Assembly: GCA_003116995.1 (NCBI GenBank)
Contig: BDSL01000074.1
Span: forward strand, 372,001-436,000
Length of the DNA stretch: 64,000 nt
Direction: 5' to 3'
DNA from: Yamagishiella unicocca
Lineage: Eukaryota > Chlorophyta > Chlorophyceae > Chlamydomonadales > Volvocaceae
The position numbers and the translations under genes were made by a program. Under the pieces are notes generated by a model. That model did no database searches, was not told the DNA's origin, and worked only from the letters and a program-made list of their open reading frames with translations. Positions 45,239-58,600 of this stretch are shown one piece after another; positions within the stretch are counted from its first letter, which is position 1; every line of letters begins with the position of its first letter.

Positions 45239-47279
45239 GGTCCTGTCGCACTACAGCTGCCCGGCCGTTCAACACCCTCCTTCATCCAACTTCATTCCAC
45301 TGAAACCAGTGTTACTATAGATCTAACATATGAAATGAATGCGGTGTGCGGCTAAGTTGGGGCACTGGGTTGCCAAGTGGCCGTACATTGCACGGTGGGC
45401 ATTCCACATCAGCGCCAAGCGTGCATACGTTTATATATATAAGTAAGTAAGCGTATTTATATTGCGCTCCATTTTCTTATCCTAAAACTGTCGAACTTGG
45501 CGGGAGACAGAGTGCAACGGGTAGACGGGTAACTCGATCAAGCGAAAGCTTGCGAAATATGTATAGGACGGTCACCACTTCGTACATGTCCTCTTATCAA
45601 CAGGTTTGGTTGCAAGCTCAAACAGGAAGGTTATGGCACATGGGTTAGACGCTTATCCGTTGTATTTCGATCAGGGTTCGCTCACGCAAGATACTACCCA
45701 TCCTAATCTCGGATTCATCCCTCGTAGCCACTGATCGTGCCAGTTGGAATTGGACAAGCTGCAGCAGGATTGCGCGGACCCCTGGGTCTGTTGCATGGCA
45801 CCAGGACACTCAAGCATAACATAACGCCTTCAGCCAGCCTGAGGCCTCTGAAATTAATGGACCTTAGTTTGCGCCCAGAGATCCAGCTCTCTGGGCTCGA
45901 CGCACAAGACTAAGAGGCAGGATAAAGTTCGGCAGCTTCGGATGCGATGGCACCTGATGGCAGCACCGAAGAAAGGATGGCAATGTGACTTTGCTGCGGG
46001 CTTCAGCCAGCACAACGGCAGAGCCAGCTCAGTCGTTCCTGGGGAGACATGTGAGCAAGCAGTATCGGCGTGGAATCTTGGATGGTATCCTCTTTAGGGG
46101 ATCGACTTTTATCTGGCATGGGAAGCGGCAACCCCTGCGCATCACCCGATGTCCGGCGCATCTCCCGATGTTTCTGCCTTTTGGTCTGGAGCCCACTACG
46201 ACAATTACAGCTACCTTCGCTCCCCATGGATAAGAGGAGCCCCGTGGCCGGCATAGGGGGCCCAAATCCAGTGGGAGGTAGCGAGAAAACTCGAGGGCAT
46301 GGCATCCGTGTTTATTACAAAGTGTGATTCGACAGAGCGTGAGGGACGGGAGTGGCTCGTAAGGACCTGACTCAGCCCCAAACAGTCTTATTACTTTGGA
46401 CTGTATCCGTCACCTCCAGGGTTGCCATTATCGAGGGGTCTTGCGAAGCTCGGGTAGTAGGTAACTGGGGGTTCCACTAACAGTGTAGCCTGAGATCAAG
46501 GGTACGACCTGGCGAAGGATGACTCATGCCTTACGGTGTCTCTATTACAGCCAAATGTGCCGTGCTGGAGGATATGCATTTTGCTGCTCATGTACCATGA
46601 TGGGGATCTGTGAGGTGGTTAGGGTTGCCGCAGTGAGCTGTATGTGTTTAGCGAGACAGAATGATGTGCGTATAAATGGCTTAAGCTTCTCATTGCGATA
46701 GGTTCGGTGAACCTGTGTTACAAGGTCAGCCCTAAGCAAGTACCCTGCCATATTCTATGCAGGCACTTATACAGCTGCTAGCATATGGGTTTTCCAGCTG
46801 GCAGTGACGCTGTCCATGGCCCGAAAATCGGTCGCCCAACAAACGACCGAAAATGTACGGCATGGGTAGCAATGCGCACCCAGTTTGGACCCTGGGTCCA
46901 ATAGATAACAGCGCCGATCTTGACGCACGGCAATCTGAGCCGCGCACAGACTGCATATCCTCACACGAACAGTCCAACCAAACAATGATCGTAATAGGGC
47001 GCATAGTTCTTGTAGGAAAATACGTTCGCGCAATGACCCTCCTGAAACTTCTCTCACTCACGCCACATCGATTTCGGCTGCCGCCGCAAAAACCACTCAA
47101 AAGTATTTCTAAACCGAATTACGGTCAGGCTTAGCCATATGCATAGTAATATCCGTCACCTTGAGCATTCCAATCCTCCTCAGCCCTTGCATGCCCTCCC
47201 TCCACGACATGTCGAGTGTACATACACCGCCTGCGGCCAGCATGTTCTTGAGTACGTACGACGCCACACGGCAGAGCCC
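45239..47279. other. Intergenic, no gene seen
   Basis: Holds the 5' flank of copy B and the 3' UTR of the LHC-like gene. TTTATATATATAAG at 45430-45443 is a TATA-like element for copy B (minus strand). No coherent exon was found in 45.5-47.2 kb. Confidence 0.45.
45430..45443 (-). promoter_or_regulatory. TATA-like element upstream of gene copy B
   Basis: A TATATATA core about 200 bp upstream of the ATG at 45238, comparable in placement to the element before copy A. Confidence 0.38.
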
Positions 47280-49501
47280 TTAAAAGCCAGACATCGGGCC
47301 AAGGATCCCGCTCCACTTTAGGTAGGCGATGATCTGAAGGATGATGCCCTTTCCGGTGGCAGCCTCCACCATAATGGCCGCCAAGAAGCCCATCATCGCA
47401 GCACGACCTGCAAGGCGTATTCCAGGTGTGTTGAATGCACTCGAGTTTGTATGACGCTAGAACCCCAAATTCAGTTGGTCCCTTGCTAGACTTCGGTCTC
47501 ACGAGCTATCATGCATAATACCATCCCGATTACAGATACCCATACAAGCAACCGCTTACCGTTAGCGATCTCCACGTCGCGTGCATACTGCGCCTCGTCA
47601 AGGCCGTACAGCTGCGAAGCAGTCTGTGGAGAGAGCCAGGAATGGTACACGATAACTTATTAGCTCGAGCTGGTCGATTCGTCTTGTTCGCAGGCAAAAG
47701 AACACAAAATCCGTGCTCCAACTGTACTAGCGATACAAGGCAGCTTGAACGTGTGCCCACTACGCGTGCCTCAGGCAAGTTAAGCAACGAGCAAGAACCC
47801 ACATCACACAGTGGTGAGAATGCTCAGGCATCTGACTGATATTGACTCCCGTGCTTACAATCTGAGGCTTGGGTGCGGGTGCCGCGGGGGCCTCTTGCGC
47901 ATCCGCGACCGCGACAGACGTGCTCGCGGACTTCACCTCCCTGTAAGCGAAACGAGGGCGCAGCCGGGGGATGATCAGCTACCCGCCCCGTTGCTTCGCA
48001 ACTAGTGAGCAATGCTTGCAGTTATCCGGTTCCTATAATACTTCTTTCCTCGTCGCAGTCAACGTACTGCACGCACACTGCATAGTACTGCTGATCAGGT
48101 TCATACCAACAGGAAGCAAAGAAACGCAGCAGCCACGCCAGGTCTATCCGGCTGCATCTACCCAGATATTCCCTTCTAATATTCGCGCGCTCCCATCCAC
48201 AAACTCACTGCGCTGCTCCTGATCCGTCCTCGACGGCCAGGAAGCGGTCGGCCGGCATGCCCTCCCGTCGGACCTCGTCAATGGCAGCCATGTCCACACC
48301 CGGGCTGGTGAAGTCGGGCTTGCGCTTCATGTTTCGGGCGGCGTTGTCAGCCATCCAGTCGTCATTCTTGGTAAGGCCTAGGAAAGACCGGTAGCGCTCC
48401 AGCTGACTATAACGCGGTAGAGTGGGGATGTGGGATTGGGTTTTAGAGGATCTGAGGAAGAGGTACTGTTAGGGCGAAGTACAGAGGGTCGCATTTTTCC
48501 TTGGCAAGAAGAGACGTAGCAACGATTGGGTGACTAGATACCTAAGGGCTACATGAACGCGACGTGATAGGCCCTGCGCTGGTCAGAAGACGTTTCCGGC
48601 GATGCGCCCTAGACTCACGCGCGGCTCATCTTCCTGCTCAGCAGCTGCTGCACCGTGGCAACAGAGCCAACCACCGTGGCGCCGCCAAATACAGCAACCA
48701 TGGCCACCAGAAGCGTGGTGGATGGCGCGGGCAGGCCAATCTGGGCCAGGGTGCCCTTGCCTAGGGTGGGGAAAGGGGAGAATGCATGTTAATCACATTG
48801 CGTCCATGCGCATGGAGGATACGTTACAGAGCCAGACTGCCGTTTTATGGAAGACTGAGTGCTGCAACTCATGGGTTAGTAGCTTTCAAGCGTTCACTGG
48901 TCATCACGCATGCCGTGCTGTGCGTGGGCTGGCGTCACGGCAGACGGCACGGCAGACGTCACCGAATCAACCCACCGGTTGCGAACTCCACGACAATGGA
49001 AGAAACGAAGCCGAGCATCGACCACCGTCCCACCCACATCTGCAGTAGTGAAAATTGCAGCGTTTAAAAGCATGAAGTGACCTTGCGCGGAACCCCATCG
49101 CGCTGGCAAGGAGGAAAGGGCAACACACGAGATAAGCGTATAGGGCTAGCATGTAAGTTTAGCGCGCTCGAACACTCCAGCGCGAACTCTGTGGACAACC
49201 ACACACCTCGCTGAATGGGGTGAAGCCAAAGTAGCCCTCATCAGTAGGCATGCCAATTGAATCAGAAATCTGCAGGGACAATGCGCAGGTTATTGGATGC
49301 AGAGCCGGCTCACATTGCATCAGCAATTCATAGGGATGGACACACACCCTTCCCATGATCGCCAGCAGCGCATACCTTGGCAAATGTCGACTTTTCAGCG
49401 CGAACCCTTGTGGATAGTCCACGAGGGACGGGACGGGGCAGGGCGCTCTTGCGCGCCATGCGGACGGTCGCCGACCGAGAGGTGTTGACGTTCAGCATCA
49501 T
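47280..49501 (-). CDS. Chloroplast LHC-superfamily (ELIP/HLIP/PsbS-like) protein
   Basis: Eight exons close in phase to 288 aa: 49501-49376, 49269-49207, 49039-48976, 48760-48619, 48406-48209, 47940-47859, 47623-47560, 47407-47280. The N-terminus (MMLNVNTSRSATVRMARKSA, then Arg/Pro-rich to VRAEKS) is a chloroplast transit peptide. GYFGFTPFSEMWVGRWSMLG is a helix-1 chlorophyll-binding motif (E and R as ligand pair), followed by TGKGTLAQIGLPAPS as in PsbS, then a second hydrophobic helix (TTLLVAMVAVFGGATVVGSV). A hydrophilic linker of about 115 residues includes an Ala/Pro segment. The third helix has EIANGRAAMMGFLAAIMVE and again ATGKGI, ending GILGPMSGF. It probably binds pigments in thylakoids for photoprotection or assembly. 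I could not assign it to a named subfamily. Tandem ATGs exist at 49501 and 49498; the first was chosen. Confidence 0.85.
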
Positions 49502-50650
49502 GATGACCTTGTAATTGATAACGTAATACAGAAAGTATGCGTGTTAACTATTGCAAATAAGTGTAGTCGTCCATTTAATATATGTGCGATGCCGGCGATG
49601 TGTGGCCACGGACGGTGGGGTCCTGGTTGCCGTATATTACTGGGGAGCCTCAAACTTTGTACGTCCTTCGCTACAAATCGCAACTGTGGCGCCCACACGT
49701 ATACCGGTCGTTGTGCACTGCAAAATTGGCTTTGGCATTTGGTGGAGAATTAAACCTCGGTCACCCTGTATTGGACAAGTTGCCAAGGTGCAGGCTGTTA
49801 GTTTTGGGCTCGATCGACGCACTGCCCATTAGGAAGCTTCATTATCGACTTTGATGCCTGGTGTGTGCGTACAAATAACTGTGACGTTTGGATTAGTAAA
49901 GCGTCTGAACCACGGGGCGAATACCCGTTGTAACGTGCAAGGGCCCCTACATGTCTATGCTTGCTCCAGGGGGTTTAAGGTTTGGGGCTTGTCCGCAAGC
50001 CGTTGTCTTTGGACACCGCCTTGTTTGGACGTACACGTCTAGATAGGTACGCCGGTGATGCAGATCCGCTGAGCAGTATGTGCTGAGGGAATGAACTATA
50101 TTGACAGGCAATCGTGGACAACCTTTTTAGTTAGTGGAAGCACAATTTACAGTCACCGCAGAGGGCTTCCTCCACTTAAGAGTAGATGTCCGAGCACGGC
50201 ACGCCTAGCATTGACAGGCAGGGTAGATACGTGAGGTCCCCTTGTGGTGGGGAAGTGTCCAAACCCGTTGGAAACAGTCTGTGTCCGTCAAGTCAACATT
50301 TGTAGTGATCGTCACTCGAGTGCACTCATGGTATGCACTGGGAACGCGAGCTTGCGGCGCGCACATCAGCAAAGTCAGGTCATTGCTGAGCGATATGAGG
50401 TAGATGCCATCTCCTATGAGACTCAACTCTACGATCCCCTAACCCTGCACCCTTAAGCCTGCACCTGCCTAAAACCGCACATTGAACGCAATGTTGCACA
50501 TTGAGCCGCCTGAGTCCTCTGCAACAACTAGAATTGCTGTATAACACAGGATTCACCACAGCACCGGAACTTATCCCCCCTAGGTTCCCTTCCCATTACT
50601 CCCATCAGCAGCGCTGCCAAACAAGATATCAACTTGGAAAACACTCCTCC
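49502..50650. other. Intergenic, no gene seen
   Basis: Contains the 5' flank of the LHC-like gene and the 3' UTR of TRAP-alpha; TTACA near 50148 (TGTAA on minus) is a possible polyadenylation signal. No coding exon supported. Confidence 0.45.
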
Positions 50651-52274
50651 CTAGAGCGCCTTCTTGACGGGCACTTTGCCAGCAGTCGCAGCCTTCTTTT
50701 TGCGGAAGTTGTCGTACGGGGTGCCCTTGACCCATTCGTCATCGTTATCGGCACGGCTAACCTCCACCTTGCGGGACTTCTTTCCCACAACGCTCTTGTA
50801 AAGCTGCGAGTCCTTCACCATGCTCCAGACGTAAAACACTGGAAGGGTGGGGTGGGAGAGGATACTCAACGATCAAGTGCGACATACTCGGGTCCTTCAG
50901 TCCCTTGCAAACACGTTCCCTTACCAACGCCCGTGACCCATGTCCTGTCGTTTTTTAGCCCGCTTTTGTCTAGCCTGTGTTCGCAGTCTACGATATATAA
51001 AGGCGTCAACGCACACGCTAATAAGCAATACCGGTGGCACCTCATCTAGGCTAGCGCCGCCAGTTTGAAATTGAGGGTACATGGTATTCACAAGGATTCA
51101 TGCTCAAGTAATGTATGTGAATGATTGGCAGCGACTGATGTGCTTGGTTAGGCCTCAACGTGCCAGTTCGTTCTTGAAGCAACCACAGCGGTCTCTTTGG
51201 GTACGTGTGTATGTAGAACCCATCTACGTGTCCCAGAACCTTGCATCTTGCGATGCCAAGCCCTGGACCGGGTGATCTTCCACCCCAGGGAAGAATCCGC
51301 ACAAAACCCGATTGTTGCTGACAGTGAAGTGGTCCGTATGGCGCTTGACAGCACTCAACCGGCCACACAGAAGGTACATAACTTGCACCGTAACTCACCA
51401 CCAGCAAATACCAGGGCAATGAAGATGGCATAGAGAAAGATAAGCTTCCAGTCAATCAACTGCCCCTTCTCATGGACAGTCACAGTCTGGTTGAAGAAAG
51501 TGGTACTCTTGAAGCCATCGGCAGCCTCGTAGAACACCGTCAGGGCTACTTGGTAGTCATTTTGGGGCAGGTCCTTCGGGGGCAGGAAGCTGTACTCAAC
51601 GGAAAGCTCTTTGCTGGGCTCCACAACCTGGAAGTAAAGCTGTAGGGGGGAAGTACAACATCTCTTAGGAGCGTAGGGGGGGGGGACGTGTGCGGTGGCG
51701 CTACGATGTTGGCACCTAGCTGCCGTAGACCCCACAGAGTTAGCTAGACGTGATACAAATACCTCACCTCACATACTGGCAAGTACGCACAGACGAGAAT
51801 CCTTACCTGCTGCGTAAAGTTCCAGTAGTATGAGCGGAAGTCTGCGACGCTGTTCAGGCTGCCCATGATCGCGCTAATGTTGTAGCTCTCCGATGCCTCA
51901 TTGCGGACACCCAGAACAACCTTGACCTGTTACCAAAGGGTATTTCTTGGGTCAGATGCGGGAACTCAGCGCAAACTTTCCCACCAGCGGGACGACCCCT
52001 CGCGGAGGACGCACCGGCTCCCCGGCGATGAACTGCCGCGTAGAATGCTCCGGGAAGAAGAAGCCAGTCTCGATCTCGCCCGAAGGCGGCAAGTTCGTCA
52101 ATGGGTGCGCCCGCGCAGCGTCTTGGGCGGCTGCAAGCACATAGATCGCTAGTCAGGATCGTGTCGACAAGGGCGCGGTCTTTGCGCAGCTGAAATAAGC
52201 TCACCAGCAAAAGTCGCAAGGCATGCTAAGAATGCTACTAGGATTGGTGCCCGGTGGAGAGCGTTAGAAGCCAT
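50651..52274 (-). CDS. Translocon-associated protein alpha (TRAP-alpha/SSR1)
   Basis: Five exons (52274-52205, 52130-52015, 51926-51807, 51639-51399, 50838-50651) encode 244 aa. There is a cleavable signal peptide (MASNALHRAPILVAFLACLA), then a lumenal domain with the family pattern TGFFFPEHSTRQFIAGEPVK, LGVRNEASESYNISAIMGSL, FRSYYWNFTQQ (N-glycosylation sequon) and PPKDLPQNDYQVALTVFYEA. A single C-terminal helix (LIFLYAIFIALVFAG plus VFYVWSMV) is followed by a basic cytosolic tail (KKSRKVEV, KGTPYDNFRKKK, VKKAL). TRAP-alpha is part of the TRAP complex beside Sec61 that aids insertion of some signal sequences. Length matches the family. The N-terminal acidic stretch of animal homologues is missing, as in plants. 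Confidence 0.92.
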
Positions 52275-55200
52275 TTTGTTCTGTTGCAGCGACCCAAGCG
52301 GTAGTCGTGGGTTGACCAAAGACAAGATATGATCTATCAGTCAATTAAAGATAATAATAATTAAGCTTTTGACATCAGAGCCGTGTCACTTGACCTATTT
52401 TGTCGCGCAACGGGTCATTGACATGGGACAGCCTGTGCCAAGTTGGGAGGCCCAGTTAGCAGCACATTAGACGAGGGGGGAAACTTAATGCAGTCCATTA
52501 GGCCAGTGTCTATTTTGTTCTTCCTGTTAAATCTGCTACACATCGGGCACGAGGTCTTGCAGGAAAGGTTTCGGGAAATGTTTTGTAATATCGGGTAACA
52601 GCATCGAGCTTAGATACATGCATATTCTGACAATATGTCACATTTCTCGCGAGAACGGATTATGCGCGGCGCCATATGGTGGAGGGGACCTTGCGCGAGT
52701 CACACGGACGTGTAAATGTGATGTCTAGACCTATCTCTGTCCTTGACTTGACAATGCACGCGCGTGACTGAGTCTAGGGACTCATGTTTGGCCACCCTGA
52801 CACTTATTAAGGCTTTCTCAAGGGTACAGTAATCTTGCGCTATAATCTTGGGGTACGCATGACCTGGTGTGCGTATCGTTGTTGATGGCAAGCCATATAT
52901 ATGGGGGGTTTGAGAGGGCTTAGGGGCAGATAGGGGGAGCCTGCCAAAAAACCCTCATCGCCCATTTCATATATCTCACCTTGCTCTGTACGTCACGCCG
53001 TATAACGGCTGGAAGTGAACACAGAAGGGCCACCAATTGAGCCGCGGCGAAGCAAGTAGGTAAACCGACGGTCACGCGCTTGCCCGGACCTTGGATTGTT
53101 GACAGTGGGCCCCAGACCGTAAGGTAGAGCCATTGGGCGCGTTGCCTGGCTCTGAAAGAGACGTAGGAAGAGTACAAAGCAGTCGAGTGCCTTATTGTTG
53201 TCGCACTCCACTGTGGACAAGGCAGGGACATCACGAAAGCACACCAGCAGCACAGGCGGAACGGGCGAGGGGCGCACTGCCCATGGTCCTTGTTTGGACT
53301 GGTTCCGTTTGCGCGCAACACGCGCCGCATCTTGCGACTGAACGGCCTGGACTGGCTCCTCTGAACGGTTTCCTCTCATAGTGCCCAAGCAAGCACGAGC
53401 ACGCAAACTCCCTGGTGTGAGGGAACGGGGTCGGTGCTATCCTTTGCTATTGGCTGTATTGGAAACCGACGCCGTACGTGCTTGGGCCAGGTTGGGCTTA
53501 AGAGCTCCGTTGCTCATTCTGTCGCCATGGCCCTTCATGTCGCACGTCGTCTCCCTAGTACGTTGTAATGGATCTTGCTACAGTGGGCTCCATACCGAAA
53601 AGCAGAAAAAGGTTTGCTGTGCTGTGGCATTACAGGCCCCTCCGTGCAGCTCCCGTGAGCGACCCCAGCGGCCCGTCCTGCTGATATTTTTACTATACAT
53701 TCCTGGAAGAGTCCACACTAAAAGTTTGGTGGCGTTTGGCGAAGTCCGTATGCATGTTCTGCCGTGTTCTGCAATCCCTAGCATTCCAGTACTGGTAAAA
53801 GAACTCGCCATGTATCATCCGCCCTGTCGTGACACAATGCCGGCCTGGCGCTCCGCCGTACCCAATGTGTGCCGCACAGCGCGTGGCTTGTCCGACGCGC
53901 GTGGCGACGGCGGTGGTGGGCTAGGCGGTGGTTGTGACGGTGGCATCGGAAGCAAGGACAGGCACCTAGTGCGTTCGAAAGGCGGGCGGGGTGGAGTCGG
54001 GGTTTGTGGTTGGCTTATGTGGCATCGGAAGAGGCTGACACAAAGGGACTGAAATGGTCATGTGCCTACGACGGCACGACCGCCCCGATGGCGCCAGGAT
54101 ACGAAGGCACCGACTGCTCGGTGGTCGCAGCGTACGGCGGGAGCGGATTTACGACGCACTCTATCGGCAGACCGATCCAGAACAACGAACTGCCGGATCT
54201 CGAGTTACACATGACAGAAGCAAAAGACGTGAGCGGCGCGAAGAGTCGTTGTGCCAGCAAAGGAAGGCCCGTTCGTTACAGCAGCTAGAATGCTAGGATA
54301 ACAATGCGCAGAGGATGAAGTGTAGCGATGAACCGAATGCGCATGAGGATGCGCATATGTCCACCTCCAAAGGTTCAGGGCAAGCCGATGGCACGCGTTG
54401 GCGACAAAATTCCCCAGCAAACACTATACAATGTAATAAGGTGGCGATGAAAACGGCGATTTCACAAGTCGGTTAGCGCCGGCGACCTTCAGCCTGCTCG
54501 TCAGGAAGGTCCGTGCATGGGCTCCCCGACACAGCACGTGTAAATGGGATCCAAAGTCACACAAAAGATGGAAGCTGACGGTTCAAAGCGCAGCAATGTC
54601 AGCCCGCAATGCGCGCTTTTTCCATTGGGACGCATCAAGACGCATCGCAGCGCCCGTCAGCGCCACCTGGACGGCCCTCCAAAGGCAATAGGAGCGCCTC
54701 GTGTGAATGCAAGCAAACAAGCACCTTTTCCCCGCAGGCCCCAGCGAGAAACCCTGCAAGCCCGCTTACTTCTTCGACGGAGAGGCTACGTACGACAATA
54801 ATACCCATAAAACCCTAGGGCCCATGATTCACGGCACCGCCACGCGTCATCAACGCAATCTGCCATGTTGGCCCCCCTCCCGCGAAGGATTCAACGCCGC
54901 TAATAATGCACCGCAGCGCCGTAAGAAGGCCTGGTGGAACAAGGACACTTGTAACATCTTATATTAAGCGTATGCTCCGGCCTTGTAGAGCGTACGGCCG
55001 AAGGAAGTCCAACGGGTGGTTCTACGCACAGGCCCCCAAGCGTCCTGGGAGCTAAATTATGACCTTCATTCAACATAAATTCGAGCCAATTATCGTAACT
55101 TAAACGGGTACGATGGCATGCTGCAACCGCCCTGCAAACTTGGCAGAACAAACGCGTCCCGCCGGCAGCGCAAGCACGTGCCCGCCGGTTACCGGTATAA

Positions 55201-55681
55201 AGCTATATCCATCCCTACCTCGCACCTCATCCGCAATAAAACAACGATGTTTTGCACGTTGCAAGGAGATGTCCACAACAAGTCTTCGCAAATGCTTTCG
55301 TTTCGCTTCAGAAACCAAGATACTACAAGCCATCGCTGGTGGCCCCAGTGAGGATCCGTCACAATGCGCCCCAGCTGCATGCCGCAGGGCACGCTGGATT
55401 CCCACCAAAACGCGTTATGGGGGCTACTTAGTCGCCACGAGAAAACTGAGCCTACTTGGAGGCCGTATACGGCAATAACTTTACCACAGTCACGAGCAGC
55501 TAGAGCATGGCGTACCAAAATGGGTTCGCTTGACTTCACACCTTTGGTGTTCGGTAGGTATCGCGGTGTCCGCATTATGCGAAGGCGGCAGCAGTAGCTG
55601 CGGCTGCAGCTGCGTCATTCCTTTCCCTTAAGTGTCTAGAATCGGTCCACTCAGCAACGCCTGCGGGCGCTCTTAGGGTCA
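52275..55681. other. Gene-poor intergenic region with dispersed repeat
   Basis: No exon with recognisable features was found. 53105-53190 is the second copy of the 5.5-kb dispersed repeat, and a related start (ACAGTGGGCTCCATACC) recurs near 53580 in the same orientation. The right end should hold the 3' UTR of the cell-surface gene. Confidence 0.45.
53105..53190. repeat. Dispersed repeat, copy 2
   Basis: Aligns with 5506-5590 in the same orientation (ACAGTGGG, CCAGACC, AGGTAGA, CCAT, GGGC, GCCTG in order). A third partial start lies near 53580. The unit may be the end of an undescribed element. Confidence 0.55.
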
Positions 55682-58600
55682 TCAGCGCCCCAGGGGGCTG
55701 AGCGTGTTGCGCCTTGGCGCCAACCGACCCGCACCGACACCGGGCGATGTGGGTCGCCCAGCTCCGCCTCCGCCCGCAGACCGCGAGTCTCTCCTCTCTG
55801 CAGGCGGCGGTTGCGCCGCCCCAATCTCGGCCCATGCCGTTGACCTCAGCGGCTGAGGCGCCGCCGCCGGCGGCGGCGGCGGCGCCGCCATCGCGGCCAT
55901 CCCAGTCTCGCTGGCGCCGCTGCTTAGGAGCAGCGCCGGCTTGCCGGCGGTCAGTCCATTGAACGTCGCCCGACGAAGCGGGCCGCTCCTCCCGCCCCTG
56001 ACGCTTGCATCCGCGCCCGCCGCGTCCGCCGATGGCACGTCATCGAAAGCCCGGAGGCTGAGCCACTTCACAGTGCGCCGCCCCTCGACGGGAAGCGGTG
56101 GCGGCGGCGGTGATCCGGCGGCCGCCGCCGCCTCCTTCCTGGCGGCAATCGCGGCCACGGCTTCCCGCAGCGCTGCTGCGTCGCTGTCGGTGAGATCCGA
56201 ATCATCGGCGGCTCCCCCGCGCTCCCTCTCCCTTTCCCGCTCCCTCACCGCCGCCGACATCGACCTGTTGAGCCATGGGGGACTGGCCGCGGCGGCGGCG
56301 GCCGCCGCCGCCGCTGCAGGCGTGTCGGCGGGTGGCGCGAAGGTGACTCTCACTCCGCGCGGTGTCGCTGCCCCCGAAGAGCCGTCGTCGCCTGTGCCAG
56401 CTCCAGAACCACCAGCGCCGCCAGCACTAGCACCAGCCGACGTGGGTGGCGGCAAAGGCAGCCGCATGATGGGTGACTGCGGGGCCCTGGAGCTTTGCAG
56501 TGACTGCACCCCCCCAAGCGAGTCCCGACCAGGCAACGCCAATCCCAGCGCGTGGCTTGCGTCAGCCTGCGAGGGCACCGAAGGAGACGGCTGCGCGTTC
56601 TCCCCACTCAACAGGCTGGGTGCCTCCACATCCGGCTCCCCTGCCCGGCTGTCGCGTCCTCCTCCTCCTCCTCCTGCTCCACCAGCGCCCGTCATTGAGG
56701 CCGCCAAAGTGCGAAGCGACAGCCTGCGCGCCAGACTAGGCTTCCGGGCCGGACTGCCGGCGGGGGCGCCTCCGGCTGGCTCCGAATCTCGATACGCGGA
56801 GTTGTGGTAGACCACCGTACCCGACGCGAATTGCGGCTTACTGGCCCTAGGGGACGACGGCCTGGGCGTAATCCCGGGCATGCTCCCAAGATCAGTTACG
56901 GAGCGACCGGGCCTGGATCCAGGACGGGAGCCGCCGCCGCCGGCGGCGGTGGCGGCGGCGGCTGCCTCCGCGGCGGCTACCCCAGCGGCGACGCCGTCGA
57001 TCCAGGTCATCGAGTGATGCAGCGCTCGCTGGCCGCTGGGGGACTGGCCGGGCGAGTTGAGGTCCGCGGCGGCCTGGCTGGTGGTCGAGCGGCTGAGGCG
57101 GGAGGACGACATCGGCCCGCTGGGCCGCTTGTCGTACATCCCGCTGCCGCGGCCGCTGGCCAGCGCTGACCTTGTCGGCAGCTCGTCGCCGGCTGCGGCG
57201 GCTGCGGCGGCGGCGGCGGCTGCGGCGGCGGCAGTCATGTCACTAGAGCGGGAGGCGCTAAGCGACGGCGCGAGGGTGCTGCCGCCGCCGCCGCCGGCGG
57301 CAGCGGCGGCGGCGACGCTGCCAGACGTAAACGGCGACGGCGGGAACCTGCTGAGGTCCTCCTCGGTTGCACCCGATGTGGAAAGGCCGGCGGCGGGGAC
57401 TGCTCCGTCCGCCACCAGTTGGTTGCCTGGAAGGGGAGGGGGTGGTTGCGAAGCGGGAGGCGTGGCGCGTATTCCGTAAGCAGGAGTGGTGCCCCGGGGG
57501 GAGCTCACCGGCCCGGAGTATGGTAGTCTTTTTGGGGGGGTAGCAACATGCGCTGCCGTCAGACTTCACGTTCGTGCTGTAACACGTGGTGGAGATGGAA
57601 GGCATGGCGGGTGACACCACCACCTCCTGGCTATCACAGCTCACGCTCGGCGAGAGGGCACGTCACGAAACCGAGTAACCGAGCCCAAAGGCAAGGTGGC
57701 GGTGCTTCATCGTGCAACGGGGGAGGTGTACGCATCAAAGGGCGCGCGCCCTTGACGTCCCTCTTCCATTCAAGGTGAAGTGGGAAGCTCGCCGCATCTC
57801 GCACACGGCAGCAGTCGATTGACTAAGGACGGGCATAGCATGCCTCGACAGCAGCGCTCTGGTGCGGAGTAGACCGGCAGATCAGTAGTGGAGCATTTAT
57901 GGTAATAGCGCGATATGGTGGTAGAGCAGTACGACAGTAGAACAGTACGGCAGTAGAGCAGTACGGTAGTGGAGTACGGCGGCCCCACCTGTTGGCCAAG
58001 GAGCGTCGCTGCCAGCGAGCTCGGCATCCTTGCGCTTGCGCTGTTGAGATACCGTAGAGTACGGCAGAGGAGGAGCGGGGGGGAAGGCGGTACGTTAACG
58101 GTCAAAGAGGCAGTACGACGCAGGCGTCTTTCGCGCAGCTGAGGTACCGTATCCGCGGCAATGTCGTCGGGTGTTCCCAAGCGCCGCGGCATGGGAATCG
58201 CAAGTGGACGTACGGCAAGTACGGCACCAGGCAGAGCGGCTCCGAAACCCAGGACACCCCCCTTGACTGCCGGCCCACCCGGCCCCCGATCGCGCAGCGC
58301 CCATACGCTGCTACATTACTCGCTGACAGCGAGCAATTACTCACACCCGAAACGCCGTCCCTGCAAGTCCACCGGCAAACACTGGCGAGCACCCCATCTT
58401 GGCCGCTCCACCCAATCTGTTCCCCGCCCCAAATCCCGACGACGTCCCATGTCGCGGCAACAGGTACGACAACAGGTACGGCAACAGGCCGGCAACGTGC
58501 AACATGCAACAGGCACGGCAACAGGTACGGCAACATGCGCGACAACAGGCACGGCAACAGGTACGGCAACAGGTACGGCAACATGCACGGCAACATGCAC

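Noticed and set aside
53381..54052. 223-codon ORF
   Set aside because: No domain, odd mixed composition, and it overlaps the dispersed-repeat zone.
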